A stretch of DNA of 64,000 bases, from the NCBI GenBank assembly GCA_019636535.1, contig JAHBXK010000006.1, positions 1 through 64,000 of the forward strand. Reading direction: 5' to 3'. The translations under genes and the position numbers were made by a program. Origin of the DNA: Phycisphaeraceae bacterium. GTDB lineage: Bacteria; Planctomycetota; Phycisphaerae; Phycisphaerales; UBA1924. Below, one piece after another: positions 9,428-16,951 of the stretch (within the stretch, counting starts at the first letter, position 1; every line of letters begins with the position of its first letter). The notes under the pieces were generated by a model. The model searched no databases and was not told where the DNA came from. It saw only the letters and a program-made list of their open reading frames with translations.

Positions 9428-10593
9428 ACATCGGTCGTCGTTCTCCCATCGGTCTGGACGTCGGTTCTCGCTGGATCAAGGCCGTGCAGGTCGCTCGCAC
9501 ACGCGACGGCGAACGCATCGTCGCCGCGACGCGACTCCGCCGCTCGCCCTCATCGCACGGCGCGGGCATGGACAGCGCAGAGGCCGACGCTCTGCTCGGC
9601 GTGCTCCACCGACAAGGCTTCAACGGACAGGAAGTCGTCCTCAGCGCTCCGCACGACCTGCTCATCCGCCACGGCTTCGATCTTCCCCCGCGCGAGAGCG
9701 GCGCACCGGTCGCTGTGCTCGCTCGGGCAGAGTTGGCACGCATCGGCCGCTGCGTCCCCGCCGCCATGGAGATGTGCTGGTGGGAAACGCCGAGTTGGGC
9801 GCGCGCGGGCCGTGCCGGCGGCGGCGCTGCGCCCAACGCAACCGAAGGCGGCGGTATCCCCGTCTACGCGCTCGGCATGGCCCACGAGTCGGCGACCGCG
9901 CTCCTCGACGGGCTGGAAGAGTCCGGCTGGAGAGTCGTCGCGGTCGATGCGCCCACAACCGCCGCCGCTCGGGCTGTCGAGCGCGGCGCAACCGGCGGTC
10001 GACTCGCCTTCGGCGCGGGCATGCTCCTCGTCGAGATCGGCTGGAGCACCGTCTGCATCTCCGCGTTCGCCGGCGGTGTGCCGGTGTATGAACGCCTGCT
10101 CGACGAGCGGGGGCTCTCGCGCCTCGCCGACAAACTACGCACAGATCTCAAAGTCACCCCGGAGGTCTGCGAGCACCTGGTCGAGAGCGTCGGCCTGACC
10201 GACGCCCGCCCAAACTCGCTCGACCCCGCCGCCAACGCGACCGACCGCCGCCAGGAGCCCGAACTGCTCGGCGTCGCCCGCAAGATCATCGCCGCGCACG
10301 CCGACGGCATGATCGACGACATCCGCGCCTCCGTCTCCTACGCCTCACGACGATTCGTCATCGGCGCTGATGCAGGTTCGGGCGCGCCCGTCGGGTTCGT
10401 CGGTGGCGGCTGCGTCATCCCGGGCCTCGGCGAACGCCTGTCGAACGCGATCGGCGCCTCGGCCTCGGTCATCGCGGCCGGGCAGTGCGTTCAGTGCCTG
10501 CCCGAAGCCGCCAGGGCCGCCGGCGACCCTTCGTTCGTGTGTGCTCTGGGCCTCGCTCTGCACGACGGCTCTCACCCGGGAGACCTGTCATGA
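9424..10593 (+). CDS. PilM-like actin-fold pilus/secretion assembly protein
   Basis: A 389-residue protein beginning with the PilM/FtsA-type phosphate-1 motif IGLDVGSRWIKAVQVAR, followed by VVLSAPHDLLIRHGFDLPP (a PilM signature region). A second nucleotide-fold region is near MLLVEIGWSTVCISAF, and a late adenosine motif is GFVGGGCVIPGLGERLSNAIG. PilM binds the cytoplasmic tail of PilN and links the ATPase to the inner-membrane alignment complex; the equivalent in type II secretion is the cytoplasmic part of GspL. ATGA overlaps at both ends couple it to the platform and PilN-like genes. An Ala/Gly-rich insertion around 125-140 is unusual. Family assignment is from motifs and gene order. Confidence 0.82.
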   Translation: MNIGRRSPIGLDVGSRWIKAVQVARTRDGERIVAATRLRRSPSSHGAGMDSAEADALLGVLHRQGFNGQEVVLSAPHDLLIRHGFDLPPRESGAPVAVLARAELARIGRCVPAAMEMCWWETPSWARAGRAGGGAAPNATEGGGIPVYALGMAHESATALLDGLEESGWRVVAVDAPTTAAARAVERGATGGRLAFGAGMLLVEIGWSTVCISAFAGGVPVYERLLDERGLSRLADKLRTDLKVTPEVCEHLVESVGLTDARPNSLDPAANATDRRQEPELLGVARKIIAAHADGMIDDIRASVSYASRRFVIGADAGSGAPVGFVGGGCVIPGLGERLSNAIGASASVIAAGQCVQCLPEAARAAGDPSFVCALGLALHDGSHPGDLS

Positions 10594-11258
10594 CGCCCCG
10601 ACCGTCGACCAACGCCCCGCTCTCCCTCAACCTCGTGCCACTCCAGCGGCTCGAGAGCCGTCGCCGACGCCGACGCGTCGTCGCGTGGTCGCTCATCGCC
10701 GCCGCCTACTCGCTCGCCATCGTCGCCACCGCACTCGTCGTCCACGGCCCGGCCGCACGCTCCCTGCACGACATCCGCCGCGCGGCGCGCGAGGCAACGC
10801 AGGAAGCCGAAACCGCGGCGACCAAGCGCGAGCAGACCATGAAGGTCGTCGCCAGCAAGATGCGCGTCCTCGAAGCATCCCAAACCGTCGGCCAGCACCC
10901 CGACTGGTCGGTGCTCCTCGCGGCCATCGCCGCCGCCCGCGGAGACTCAATCGTCCTCACCACCCTCGAACTCGGCGAAGCCGAGACGAGAGTCTCACAC
11001 GCGACAACCGCCTCCACCGCCACGGCCCAGATCCGATCTAGCCCGGTCCGTCACGACGATTTCAAACTCCGCCTGCTCGGCATGGGAACCAGCCACTCCG
11101 AGGTCATGGGCTTCGTCGCCAGGCTTGAGGAACTGGGCCCGCTCCAGAACGTCACCGTCGTCGACGCCCGCACCGGCAGAGTCGGTTCGGGCGAACTCAC
11201 GAACTTCGAACTCGTCTGCCGGATCGCCGACGTGCCCGACACCGGAGGTGCCAAGTGA
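10590..11258 (+). CDS. PilN-like inner-membrane alignment protein
   Basis: A 222-residue bitopic protein. A short cytoplasmic N-terminus contains SLNLVPLQRL, the counterpart of the PilN INLLP motif that docks into PilM. A single membrane helix follows (VVAWSLIAAAYSLAIVATALVV, about 31-52), then a coiled coil rich in Ala/Glu/Arg and a ferredoxin-like C-terminal domain ending in VTVVDARTG and FELVCRIAD. In the family, PilN pairs with PilO in the periplasm. The start overlaps the PilM-like stop as ATGA; the stop overlaps the next GTG. GspL C-terminal domains look similar, so the pilus versus type II label is by gene order. Confidence 0.75.
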   Translation: MTPRPSTNAPLSLNLVPLQRLESRRRRRRVVAWSLIAAAYSLAIVATALVVHGPAARSLHDIRRAAREATQEAETAATKREQTMKVVASKMRVLEASQTVGQHPDWSVLLAAIAAARGDSIVLTTLELGEAETRVSHATTASTATAQIRSSPVRHDDFKLRLLGMGTSHSEVMGFVARLEELGPLQNVTVVDARTGRVGSGELTNFELVCRIADVPDTGGAK

Positions 11259-11872
11259 ACCCATACACACGAAAGCGCCGGATGATCGACGCCGTCGGCG
11301 GAGGGGCGCTCCTCCTGCTGACCGGCGCGGCCTACCTGTTCGTTGCCGAACCGGCCATGGAGGCGCAGCGCCGTCTGGAAGCCGAACGCAAGGCCTCCGC
11401 CGAGTCCGAGTCACGCGCCGATCAGGCCGCCAAGGACCTCTCCGACGCCGAGCGCCAACTCGCCCAGCTCGAGCGCGAACTCAACACCGTCGCCGTCGAA
11501 CTCCGAACCCCGGCCCAGATCAACCGCCAGATCGATCGCCTGACCATGATCGCCGAGTCCTCGGGCGTCCGCCTCTCGCGGATCACGCCTCAGTCCGGAT
11601 GGGGCAACCAGTGGTACACCGCCGTCCCCATCTCGATGTCGGGCTCCGGCACGTTCACCTCGGCCGCCGACTTCCTCCGTCGCGTGCGGACCGAGTGCGC
11701 GGACGTGTCCGTGCGGGGCCTGAAGATCGTCGGACGCACCGACGCCATCGCCGCCGCGGCCTCCGCGACCGATAACACAGCCCCGGGCACGCCCACCACC
11801 ACCTCGCTCGAGATCGAGTTTGTGTGGTATGCCGCCCCTGAGGGAACTGCCGCCGTGCCCACCACCAAGTAA
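11255..11872 (+). CDS. PilO/GspM-like inner-membrane protein
   Basis: A 205-residue bitopic protein with a GTG start at 11255 overlapping the previous stop (GTGA), with GGAGGT six bases upstream. A membrane helix (about 10-30, GGGALLLLTGAAYLFVA) is followed by a strong Ala/Glu/Arg/Gln coiled coil (about 33-85). A small alpha/beta domain with the pattern VPISMSGSGTFTSAADFLRRV is typical of PilO, and a low-complexity Ala/Thr tail follows. It would heterodimerise with the PilN-like protein and pass signals between the cytoplasmic ATPase and the periplasmic assembly. The assignment rests on topology and order rather than strong sequence motifs. Confidence 0.7.
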   Translation: MNPYTRKRRMIDAVGGGALLLLTGAAYLFVAEPAMEAQRRLEAERKASAESESRADQAAKDLSDAERQLAQLERELNTVAVELRTPAQINRQIDRLTMIAESSGVRLSRITPQSGWGNQWYTAVPISMSGSGTFTSAADFLRRVRTECADVSVRGLKIVGRTDAIAAAASATDNTAPGTPTTTSLEIEFVWYAAPEGTAAVPTTK

Positions 11873-11918
11873 CGGGGATGGACTGTTCCAGACGGCCCGT
11901 CCGGCCGTTGAATGCTCC

Positions 11919-12554
11919 GTGAACCTCACCCCTCGACAGAAACTCGCCGTGGCGGTCCTCGGTCTGGCGGTGGTCGCTCTGGGCGTCGATCAGATGATCG
12001 GCAACCCGCTCCCAGGGCCGGAGTCCGCTCTCGGATCCGACGACACCCTGCTCATCCCCAGGTCCGGCGCAGTCACCGCCGACGCGGCCCGAGTCGCCGC
12101 CCGCGCGCGTGTCCTCACCGTTCGTCAGCAACTCGAAACGCTCCGCTCATCCACCCCCGCCGAGTCAGCCGAGGTTTCATCGTTTCCGGACGCCTTCGGT
12201 CTCTCCCCGCAGTTGCGCAGTCGCGTGGCGCCCCCGCAGGTCGCCGTGGCCGAGGACGGCAAGGTCCAGTTGGTGCGTGGTCCCGACCGCCCGAACCTCC
12301 GCTCCGACCTGAAACTCACCAGCATCCTCTCGTTCCGCGATGCGTCCGCCGACGCTGGGGCCGACGCCGAAGCCGTGGCCGTCATCGACGGCCGAACCTG
12401 CCGCGTGGGCGACACATTCTCCGGCTGGATCGTGCGAGAAATCACGCCCAAGAGCGTTCTCTTGGAAGAGCCGGGCGATTGGGCCGAGCACGGCGGACCC
12501 CGCCAATTGCGCTTGAACCTGCGCGACCGCGCTGAGCCGGGCGGACGTTCCTGA
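11919..12554 (+). CDS. GspB/PilP-like secretion-system accessory protein
   Basis: A 211-residue protein with an N-terminal membrane anchor (LAVAVLGLAVVALGVDQMIG). After a variable stretch comes a compact C-terminal domain of the form LRSDLKLTSILSF..AVAVIDGRTCRVGDTF.GWIVREITPKSVLLEEPG. This pattern (an ILxF strand, VIDGxxxRVGD, V.EI...SVLLE) is the beta-domain shared by PilP, GspC and GspB, which bridges the inner-membrane platform to the secretin. The GTG at 11919 is the best start, just before the membrane segment, although no strong ribosome site is seen. It closes the first sub-block; a 236-bp gap with no clear gene follows before the pilin genes. Confidence 0.6.
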   Translation: MNLTPRQKLAVAVLGLAVVALGVDQMIGNPLPGPESALGSDDTLLIPRSGAVTADAARVAARARVLTVRQQLETLRSSTPAESAEVSSFPDAFGLSPQLRSRVAPPQVAVAEDGKVQLVRGPDRPNLRSDLKLTSILSFRDASADAGADAEAVAVIDGRTCRVGDTFSGWIVREITPKSVLLEEPGDWAEHGGPRQLRLNLRDRAEPGGRS

Positions 12555-12790
12555 CCACGTCTCCCGGCCGGGCTTGCAACCGGCCCACATCAACTCACCC
12601 CAAGCCGGCCCTCCTCGATCCGCCCCCCGCGGACCGAGGCTTGTTCCGTCTATTCCATTTGTAACGCGCACCGCCACGCACCGGGTCATCAAGATGGTCA
12701 ATTCCGATCTGCATCCATGCGATAAAACAAGTCAAGGTCTGCCGCCCCACGCGGCAATCAACCAACGCGAGCACGCAGCAGGAGCAAGTC
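12555..12790 (+). other. Intergenic leader before the pseudopilin genes
   Basis: No gene is seen. Composition drops in GC around 12,640-12,730 (attccatttgtaac and gcgataaaacaag), a likely place for a promoter separating the assembly genes from the abundant major pseudopilin gene, but I cannot pick one -35/-10 pair with confidence. A good ribosome site, AGGAG, lies six bases before the ATG at 12791. Confidence 0.35.
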
Positions 12791-13276
12791 ATGTCCGCAA
12801 CATTCGCAAACCGCCGAGCGTTCAGCCTCATCGAACTGGTCATCGTCGTGGTGATCATCGGGATCATCGCCGCGATCGCCATCCCCCGAATGAGCCGCGG
12901 CGCGCAGGGCGCCGGCGACAGTTCCCTCGCCGGCAGCGTCGCCACGCTCCGCAAGGCGATCGACTTGTACGCCGCCGAGCACGACGGCGTATTCCCCAAA
13001 CTCACCGACTTCACCGACGCCATGACCAAGTTCTCCGACGCGGCCGGCAGCAAGTTCCTCGACGCCAAGGACCCCGCCCAGGGCGTCATCTACGGCCCGT
13101 ACCTCCGCTCGGTCCCCGTCATGAACGCCGGCAAGTTCAAGGGCAAGAGCGAGATCACCGCCACCGCCGGCGAAGACGGCGGCTGGGTCTACGACGAAAA
13201 CACCGGCGCGATCCGCGCCGACGCCGGCTCAACAGAAATGGACGCCAGCGGCAACAAGAAACTCGTCGACTATTGA
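12791..13276 (+). CDS. Major pseudopilin-like prepilin (GspG type)
   Basis: A 161-residue type IV prepilin-like protein with a 10-residue positively charged leader (MSATFANRRA) and the prepilin peptidase site at A|FSLIELV. The hydrophobic assembly helix (FSLIELVIVVVIIGIIAAIAI) continues into the pilin N-terminal helix, with Glu at mature position 5. The C-terminal domain (ATLRKAIDLYAAEHDGVFPKLTDF, then GGWVYDENTGAIRA) matches the GspG-like fold that ends with a Trp-x-Tyr-(D/N) motif. It probably forms the bulk of a periplasmic pseudopilus or pilus. Strong AGGAG site. No prepilin peptidase gene is in the window. Confidence 0.88.
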   Translation: MSATFANRRAFSLIELVIVVVIIGIIAAIAIPRMSRGAQGAGDSSLAGSVATLRKAIDLYAAEHDGVFPKLTDFTDAMTKFSDAAGSKFLDAKDPAQGVIYGPYLRSVPVMNAGKFKGKSEITATAGEDGGWVYDENTGAIRADAGSTEMDASGNKKLVDY

Positions 13277-13403
13277 TCTGACCGTGCACCGCGTCAGGTT
13301 CGCGAACCCGACGCGCCCGATCCACCGAGCCATGACCGCCCGGCTCTCGCCCTCACGAGGGCGGGACCGGGCGGCGGCGTTTGATGCAAGGGGTCCCAAA
13401 GCC

Positions 13404-13889
13404 GTGCGCCGTCCCGCCTTCAGCCTCCTCGAACTCATCGTGGTGCTCACGATCATCTCGATCGTCGCGGGCATGGGCATGGTTCGATACGTCGGCTCGC
13501 TCGCGTCCTACCGGGCGGATCTCGCCGCGCGCAGGATCGCAGCCGATATCGAGCACGCACGACGAGAGGCCCGGGCCACAGGACAGCACAGGTTCTTCGA
13601 GATCCATCAGCCCAAGTCCTTCTACAGGTTCGGCGCCGAGAGCGTCCGTGCCATCGACTTCAGCAACCGAATAGACCAGAACAATCGGCCCAGATCGGTG
13701 GTTCTCACGGAGCCGCCATATCGCGTCACCATACGAAGTCTCACTTGGTCCTCGCCGTCCGGCGACCACCTGGTCTTCGATGCATTCGGCAGGCCGTCGA
13801 GAGGCGTGAGGATCGAAATCGTTGCCGGCGGCGACAGGATTCGGAGGATCACCCTCGATGCGCAGGGCGGAAACATCTCCATCGATTGA
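13404..13889 (+). CDS. Minor pseudopilin, GspH type
   Basis: About 161 residues from a GTG at 13404, which gives a normal short leader (MRRPA) before the cleavage site A|FSLLELI. The frame is open back to a GTG at 13284, which would give an atypically long leader of 45 residues. The assembly helix FSLLELIVVLTIISIVAGMGMV carries the conserved Glu5. The remainder (AARRIAADIEHARREARATGQ, then a beta-rich tail ending in ITLDAQGGNISID) fits GspH/FimT, which sit at the pseudopilus tip. The 3' end overlaps the next prepilin gene by 32 bp. Confidence 0.78.
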   Translation: MRRPAFSLLELIVVLTIISIVAGMGMVRYVGSLASYRADLAARRIAADIEHARREARATGQHRFFEIHQPKSFYRFGAESVRAIDFSNRIDQNNRPRSVVLTEPPYRVTIRSLTWSSPSGDHLVFDAFGRPSRGVRIEIVAGGDRIRRITLDAQGGNISID

Positions 13890-14919
13890 CTCCGCGCTTC
13901 GACGACGTTCGGGAGCGTTTACGCTTCTCGAAACGGTCCTGTCCGTCGCGGTCATGACCGTCATTCTCGGCGCCATCGCCTTGACCATCGTCTCCGCGTC
14001 CAACGCGGTCAGCGTCGGGCGCGACGAGAACGCAACGCGCGCCGCCGCCGCGGCCGTGCTCAGCGAGACCGCCGAGGAACTCCGAACCGCCACCCGAATC
14101 GTCGAACGATCCGCGACAGGCATCACCCTCGAAGTGCCCGATCGCGACGGCGACGGCGCTCCCGACACGATCCAATACGACTGGCCCGCACATCTCCAAT
14201 CCTCACTCCCGCTCCGACGACGCGTCAACGATGCGCCCTGGCGAGCGCTGCCGATCTCCGGGGTCGCCGTCGAGTCTTCCACCCTCACCATCCCACAGCC
14301 GTCCAGGTCGGTTCGCGCCAGTGTCGCCCTCGCCGACCACTCCTCCCTCAACGGCGGATCAGCGTCCACGATCCGTGTCGGTCCCGATGGGCACATCGCA
14401 CAGTACATCCTGCCATCCTTCAATCAACCCGTCCACCGCTGGCGGCCCGAGCGAGTCCGCCTCGTCGCCAGCCGCACCGTGTTCGGTGCCGGCAAAGCAA
14501 TGCTCATCACCGTCGTTCGCGCGGCGCCGGGCTACGGCCCGGGCAGCGAGGTCGTCGGCGCGGCAACGATCTCCGAACTCGAAGTCGGATTGGTGCGCGG
14601 ATGGGTCACTGCCAACCTTCAGTCCACGGCGTGGGTGCCCGCCGGCGAGGGCGTCGTCGTCTGCATCTGGAGCGTCGACACTTCCGTCCTCTCGATCAAC
14701 CTTGTTGGCGGCGGCTCCCTCCTCAACCTCGCCGAGCCCACCGACACCGTCTCTTCCGATGGTGCAATCTCGCTCGAGTTCGAGTCAGGAGGCGCCAGGC
14801 ACGCCGGCCTCTCCATGCTCCGCTCCGCCAACGGGCGCGCCAACGCATGGGCCGTCGAGCCGGAAGGCACGGACCTGATGATCCAACTCTCGGGCAGCGT
14901 CGAGGAGGTTACCCCATGA
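13858..14919 (+). CDS. Minor prepilin-like protein (GspJ/PilW-like)
   Basis: About 353 residues from ATG 13858, inside the end of the preceding gene. The leader (19 residues, containing LRRRSGA) leads to A|FTLLETVLSVAVMTVILGAIA with Glu5, a prepilin signature. The long extracytoplasmic part (DRDGDGAPDTIQYDW, then beta-rich segments) fits GspJ/PilW-like minor pilins but is larger than usual GspJ (about 200 residues). The downstream stop overlaps the next start (ATGA). The partner set GspH-like, this protein, GspI-like and a PilX/GspK-like protein is consistent with a four-protein tip complex. The subtype is uncertain. Confidence 0.7.
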   Translation: MRRAETSPSIDSALRRRSGAFTLLETVLSVAVMTVILGAIALTIVSASNAVSVGRDENATRAAAAAVLSETAEELRTATRIVERSATGITLEVPDRDGDGAPDTIQYDWPAHLQSSLPLRRRVNDAPWRALPISGVAVESSTLTIPQPSRSVRASVALADHSSLNGGSASTIRVGPDGHIAQYILPSFNQPVHRWRPERVRLVASRTVFGAGKAMLITVVRAAPGYGPGSEVVGAATISELEVGLVRGWVTANLQSTAWVPAGEGVVVCIWSVDTSVLSINLVGGGSLLNLAEPTDTVSSDGAISLEFESGGARHAGLSMLRSANGRANAWAVEPEGTDLMIQLSGSVEEVTP

Positions 14920-15545
14920 CCACCCGCCCAGGCTCCGTCCGCGCCTTCACCCTCATCGAGGCCGCCGTCTCCACCGTCATCGTCGCTGTCATGATCGTCG
15001 CGGCGCTCCAGGCTGTCGGCTCCGCCGCCGAGGCACGCCGACGCTCCGCCGATCTCCGCACCGCCGATGATCTGATCGAATGGACCCTCGCCGAGATAGC
15101 GTCCGTCTACTTCGAGCAGCCTCTCAGCACCGGCAACGCGCCTTGGGGTCCCGATCCCGGCGAGAAGTCGCAGCCGCGAGACTACAACGACATCGACGAC
15201 TACCACGGCCTCACCATGTCCCCGCCCATCGATCGCGGCGGCCAGATCGTCAGTGCCTTCGCAGGATGGAAGTGCGACATCGTCGTCCTACCCGTCCGCG
15301 CTGCCACCGATGGCTGGGTGGACGCCAACGCCGCCGCGCCGCTCCGACTCGTCGAAGTCACCGTCCGTTCATCACGCGGAGTCGAGAAACTCGGCCGCCT
15401 TCTGCTCTCACGACAAGGCACACGGCCCTTCGACCCAAATCGATCCGGCAACCACATCGGCGCGATGAACCTCACCTTCCGCCCTTCGCCCACCCGCTCC
15501 CACGCGATCGCCGCGCCGTTGCTCAACGCTCCAGAGGTCCCATGA
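14916..15545 (+). CDS. Minor prepilin-like protein (GspI/PilV-like)
   Basis: A 209-residue protein starting at the ATGA overlap, with GAGGAGGT six bases upstream. The leader MTTRPGSVRA is followed by the peptidase site A|FTLIEAAVSTVIVAVMIVAALQA. Mature position 5 is the conserved Glu. The pattern IVAALQAVGSAAEARRRS resembles GspI/PilV. The C-terminal part has a Trp-rich region (FAGWKCDIVVLPVRAATDGWV) and no recognised domain. Its stop again overlaps the next start by ATGA. Confidence 0.72.
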   Translation: MTTRPGSVRAFTLIEAAVSTVIVAVMIVAALQAVGSAAEARRRSADLRTADDLIEWTLAEIASVYFEQPLSTGNAPWGPDPGEKSQPRDYNDIDDYHGLTMSPPIDRGGQIVSAFAGWKCDIVVLPVRAATDGWVDANAAAPLRLVEVTVRSSRGVEKLGRLLLSRQGTRPFDPNRSGNHIGAMNLTFRPSPTRSHAIAAPLLNAPEVP

Positions 15546-16900
15546 CGACACCCCATCGCAGAGGATCCGTCTACGTGCTCGTCCTGGTCAGCGCCGCCAC
15601 CCTCGCGCTCATCGGTCTCGGCGCAGCGATCGTCTCACGCACGCAGATCCTCACCGACAGTCTCGAACGCGACACCCTGCGCGCCTCCCGAATGGCCCTC
15701 TCAGCCGCGCACGCCGGAATCGCTTGGGTCAACCAGACCCCCGATTGGCGTCAGATCCTCGTCGAGGCCGATTCCAACGGCCCGTCGTCATACCACGCAC
15801 GCTTCAAACTCACCGCCGAGCCCGGCGGTGCGGAGTGCAAATGGTGGTTCGATGACGGAGCCGGCGGACCCGTCAATCCCAAGGCCGGAACCCCCGTCCG
15901 CGTCCTCGCCCTCGGACGCAGCGGCAAGGCGCAACGCGTCCTCACCGCCACGCTCGTCTCGCCAGACGACTCAACCAACCCGCTCCTCGCCTACGCCATC
16001 TACGCCGAGGCCGCCGTCGGCCTCAAGGACGCAAACGTTCTCGATGGTCCCGTCGGCAGCAACCTCTCGATCCAGTCCGAACGCACGGTCTCGGCCCAGG
16101 TCCACGCCCCGAGTTTCAACGTCAAGGGCGGAACCTTCTCGGGAACGCACGTCACCACATCTTCTCCAAGCACACTCCCTCCCGCTTTAGGACCCGCAAG
16201 CCCCTTCGAGACGCTCTGGGCGCTCGCCGCGGACATTCCCTACGACGCCCTCCCGGGCGGCAGGATCGAAAAGCAGGCCGTCGGCCCCGGCGTCAACCCC
16301 TTCGGCGACACGCACCCCGAGGGTCTCTACAGGGTCACCGTACCCGCCGGAAAGAACCTGATCATCCGCAACTCGCGCATCTCCGCATCACTCGTCGTTG
16401 AACTCGCGGACGGTGCCAAAATCGAACTCCGCGACGGCGTGCTCTGGACCCCTGCCCTCCGCGATCTGCCCACCCTTGTCGCTCGCGGCGGAGCCAAGGC
16501 CCAGGTCTGGCTCACCGCCAAGTCCAACCGCACGCTCTCGGAGTCCACCGAGAAGGTCAACTTCAATCCCTCCGGCGCCCCCTACGCCGGCGACTCCGAC
16601 AACGATCAGACCGACGTCTACCCCTCCCACCTCGTCGGCCTCTTCGCCGTGCTCGGCGGAGCAACCGTCAGCATCGGAACCGACTCGACCATACTCGGGT
16701 GCGTTCTCGCGCACGGAGGAGTCCAGACCGACAAAGTCACCTTGCGCGCTGACCCCGCTCTCGCGGCATTCCCGCCGCGAGGGTTCGCCGCCGCGAGCAG
16801 TGAGATGATTGTCTCAACCGGTTCCTGGCGCCAGATCCCATTCCACGACGTCGAAGCGTTCGAACCATCGGCCGACGCCGTTGCCGACGCGGGCAAGTGA
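15542..16900 (+). CDS. PilX/GspK-like membrane-anchored protein of the pseudopilus locus
   Basis: A 452-residue protein with the N-terminus MTTPHRRGSVYVLVLVSAAT: a short basic leader then a hydrophobic helix (about 9-30), as in PilX/GspK-type pilins, but the processing site lacks the FTLxE form and Glu5 is not evident. Residues 40-110 (a helical ASRMALSAAHAGIAWVNQTP region) match the PilX N-terminal domain. The central and C-terminal parts (LKDANVLDGPVGSNLSIQSE, VELADGAKIELRDG) look like a beta-solenoid or surface-exposed domain. It ends the 13-kb plus-strand block. It may be the tip protein or a secreted or surface effector of the system; function is inferred from position. Confidence 0.6.
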   Translation: MTTPHRRGSVYVLVLVSAATLALIGLGAAIVSRTQILTDSLERDTLRASRMALSAAHAGIAWVNQTPDWRQILVEADSNGPSSYHARFKLTAEPGGAECKWWFDDGAGGPVNPKAGTPVRVLALGRSGKAQRVLTATLVSPDDSTNPLLAYAIYAEAAVGLKDANVLDGPVGSNLSIQSERTVSAQVHAPSFNVKGGTFSGTHVTTSSPSTLPPALGPASPFETLWALAADIPYDALPGGRIEKQAVGPGVNPFGDTHPEGLYRVTVPAGKNLIIRNSRISASLVVELADGAKIELRDGVLWTPALRDLPTLVARGGAKAQVWLTAKSNRTLSESTEKVNFNPSGAPYAGDSDNDQTDVYPSHLVGLFAVLGGATVSIGTDSTILGCVLAHGGVQTDKVTLRADPALAAFPPRGFAAASSEMIVSTGSWRQIPFHDVEAFEPSADAVADAGK

Positions 16901-16951
16901 CCCATCCGTGCGATCGCCAGGCTGGCCACGCTCGCGCACAAGGCCGGACAC

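Noticed and set aside
12567..12585. Hairpin ggccgg/ccggcc after the GspB/PilP-like gene as terminator
   Set aside because: Only a 6-bp stem with an 8-base loop and no T-run follows it; too weak to call.
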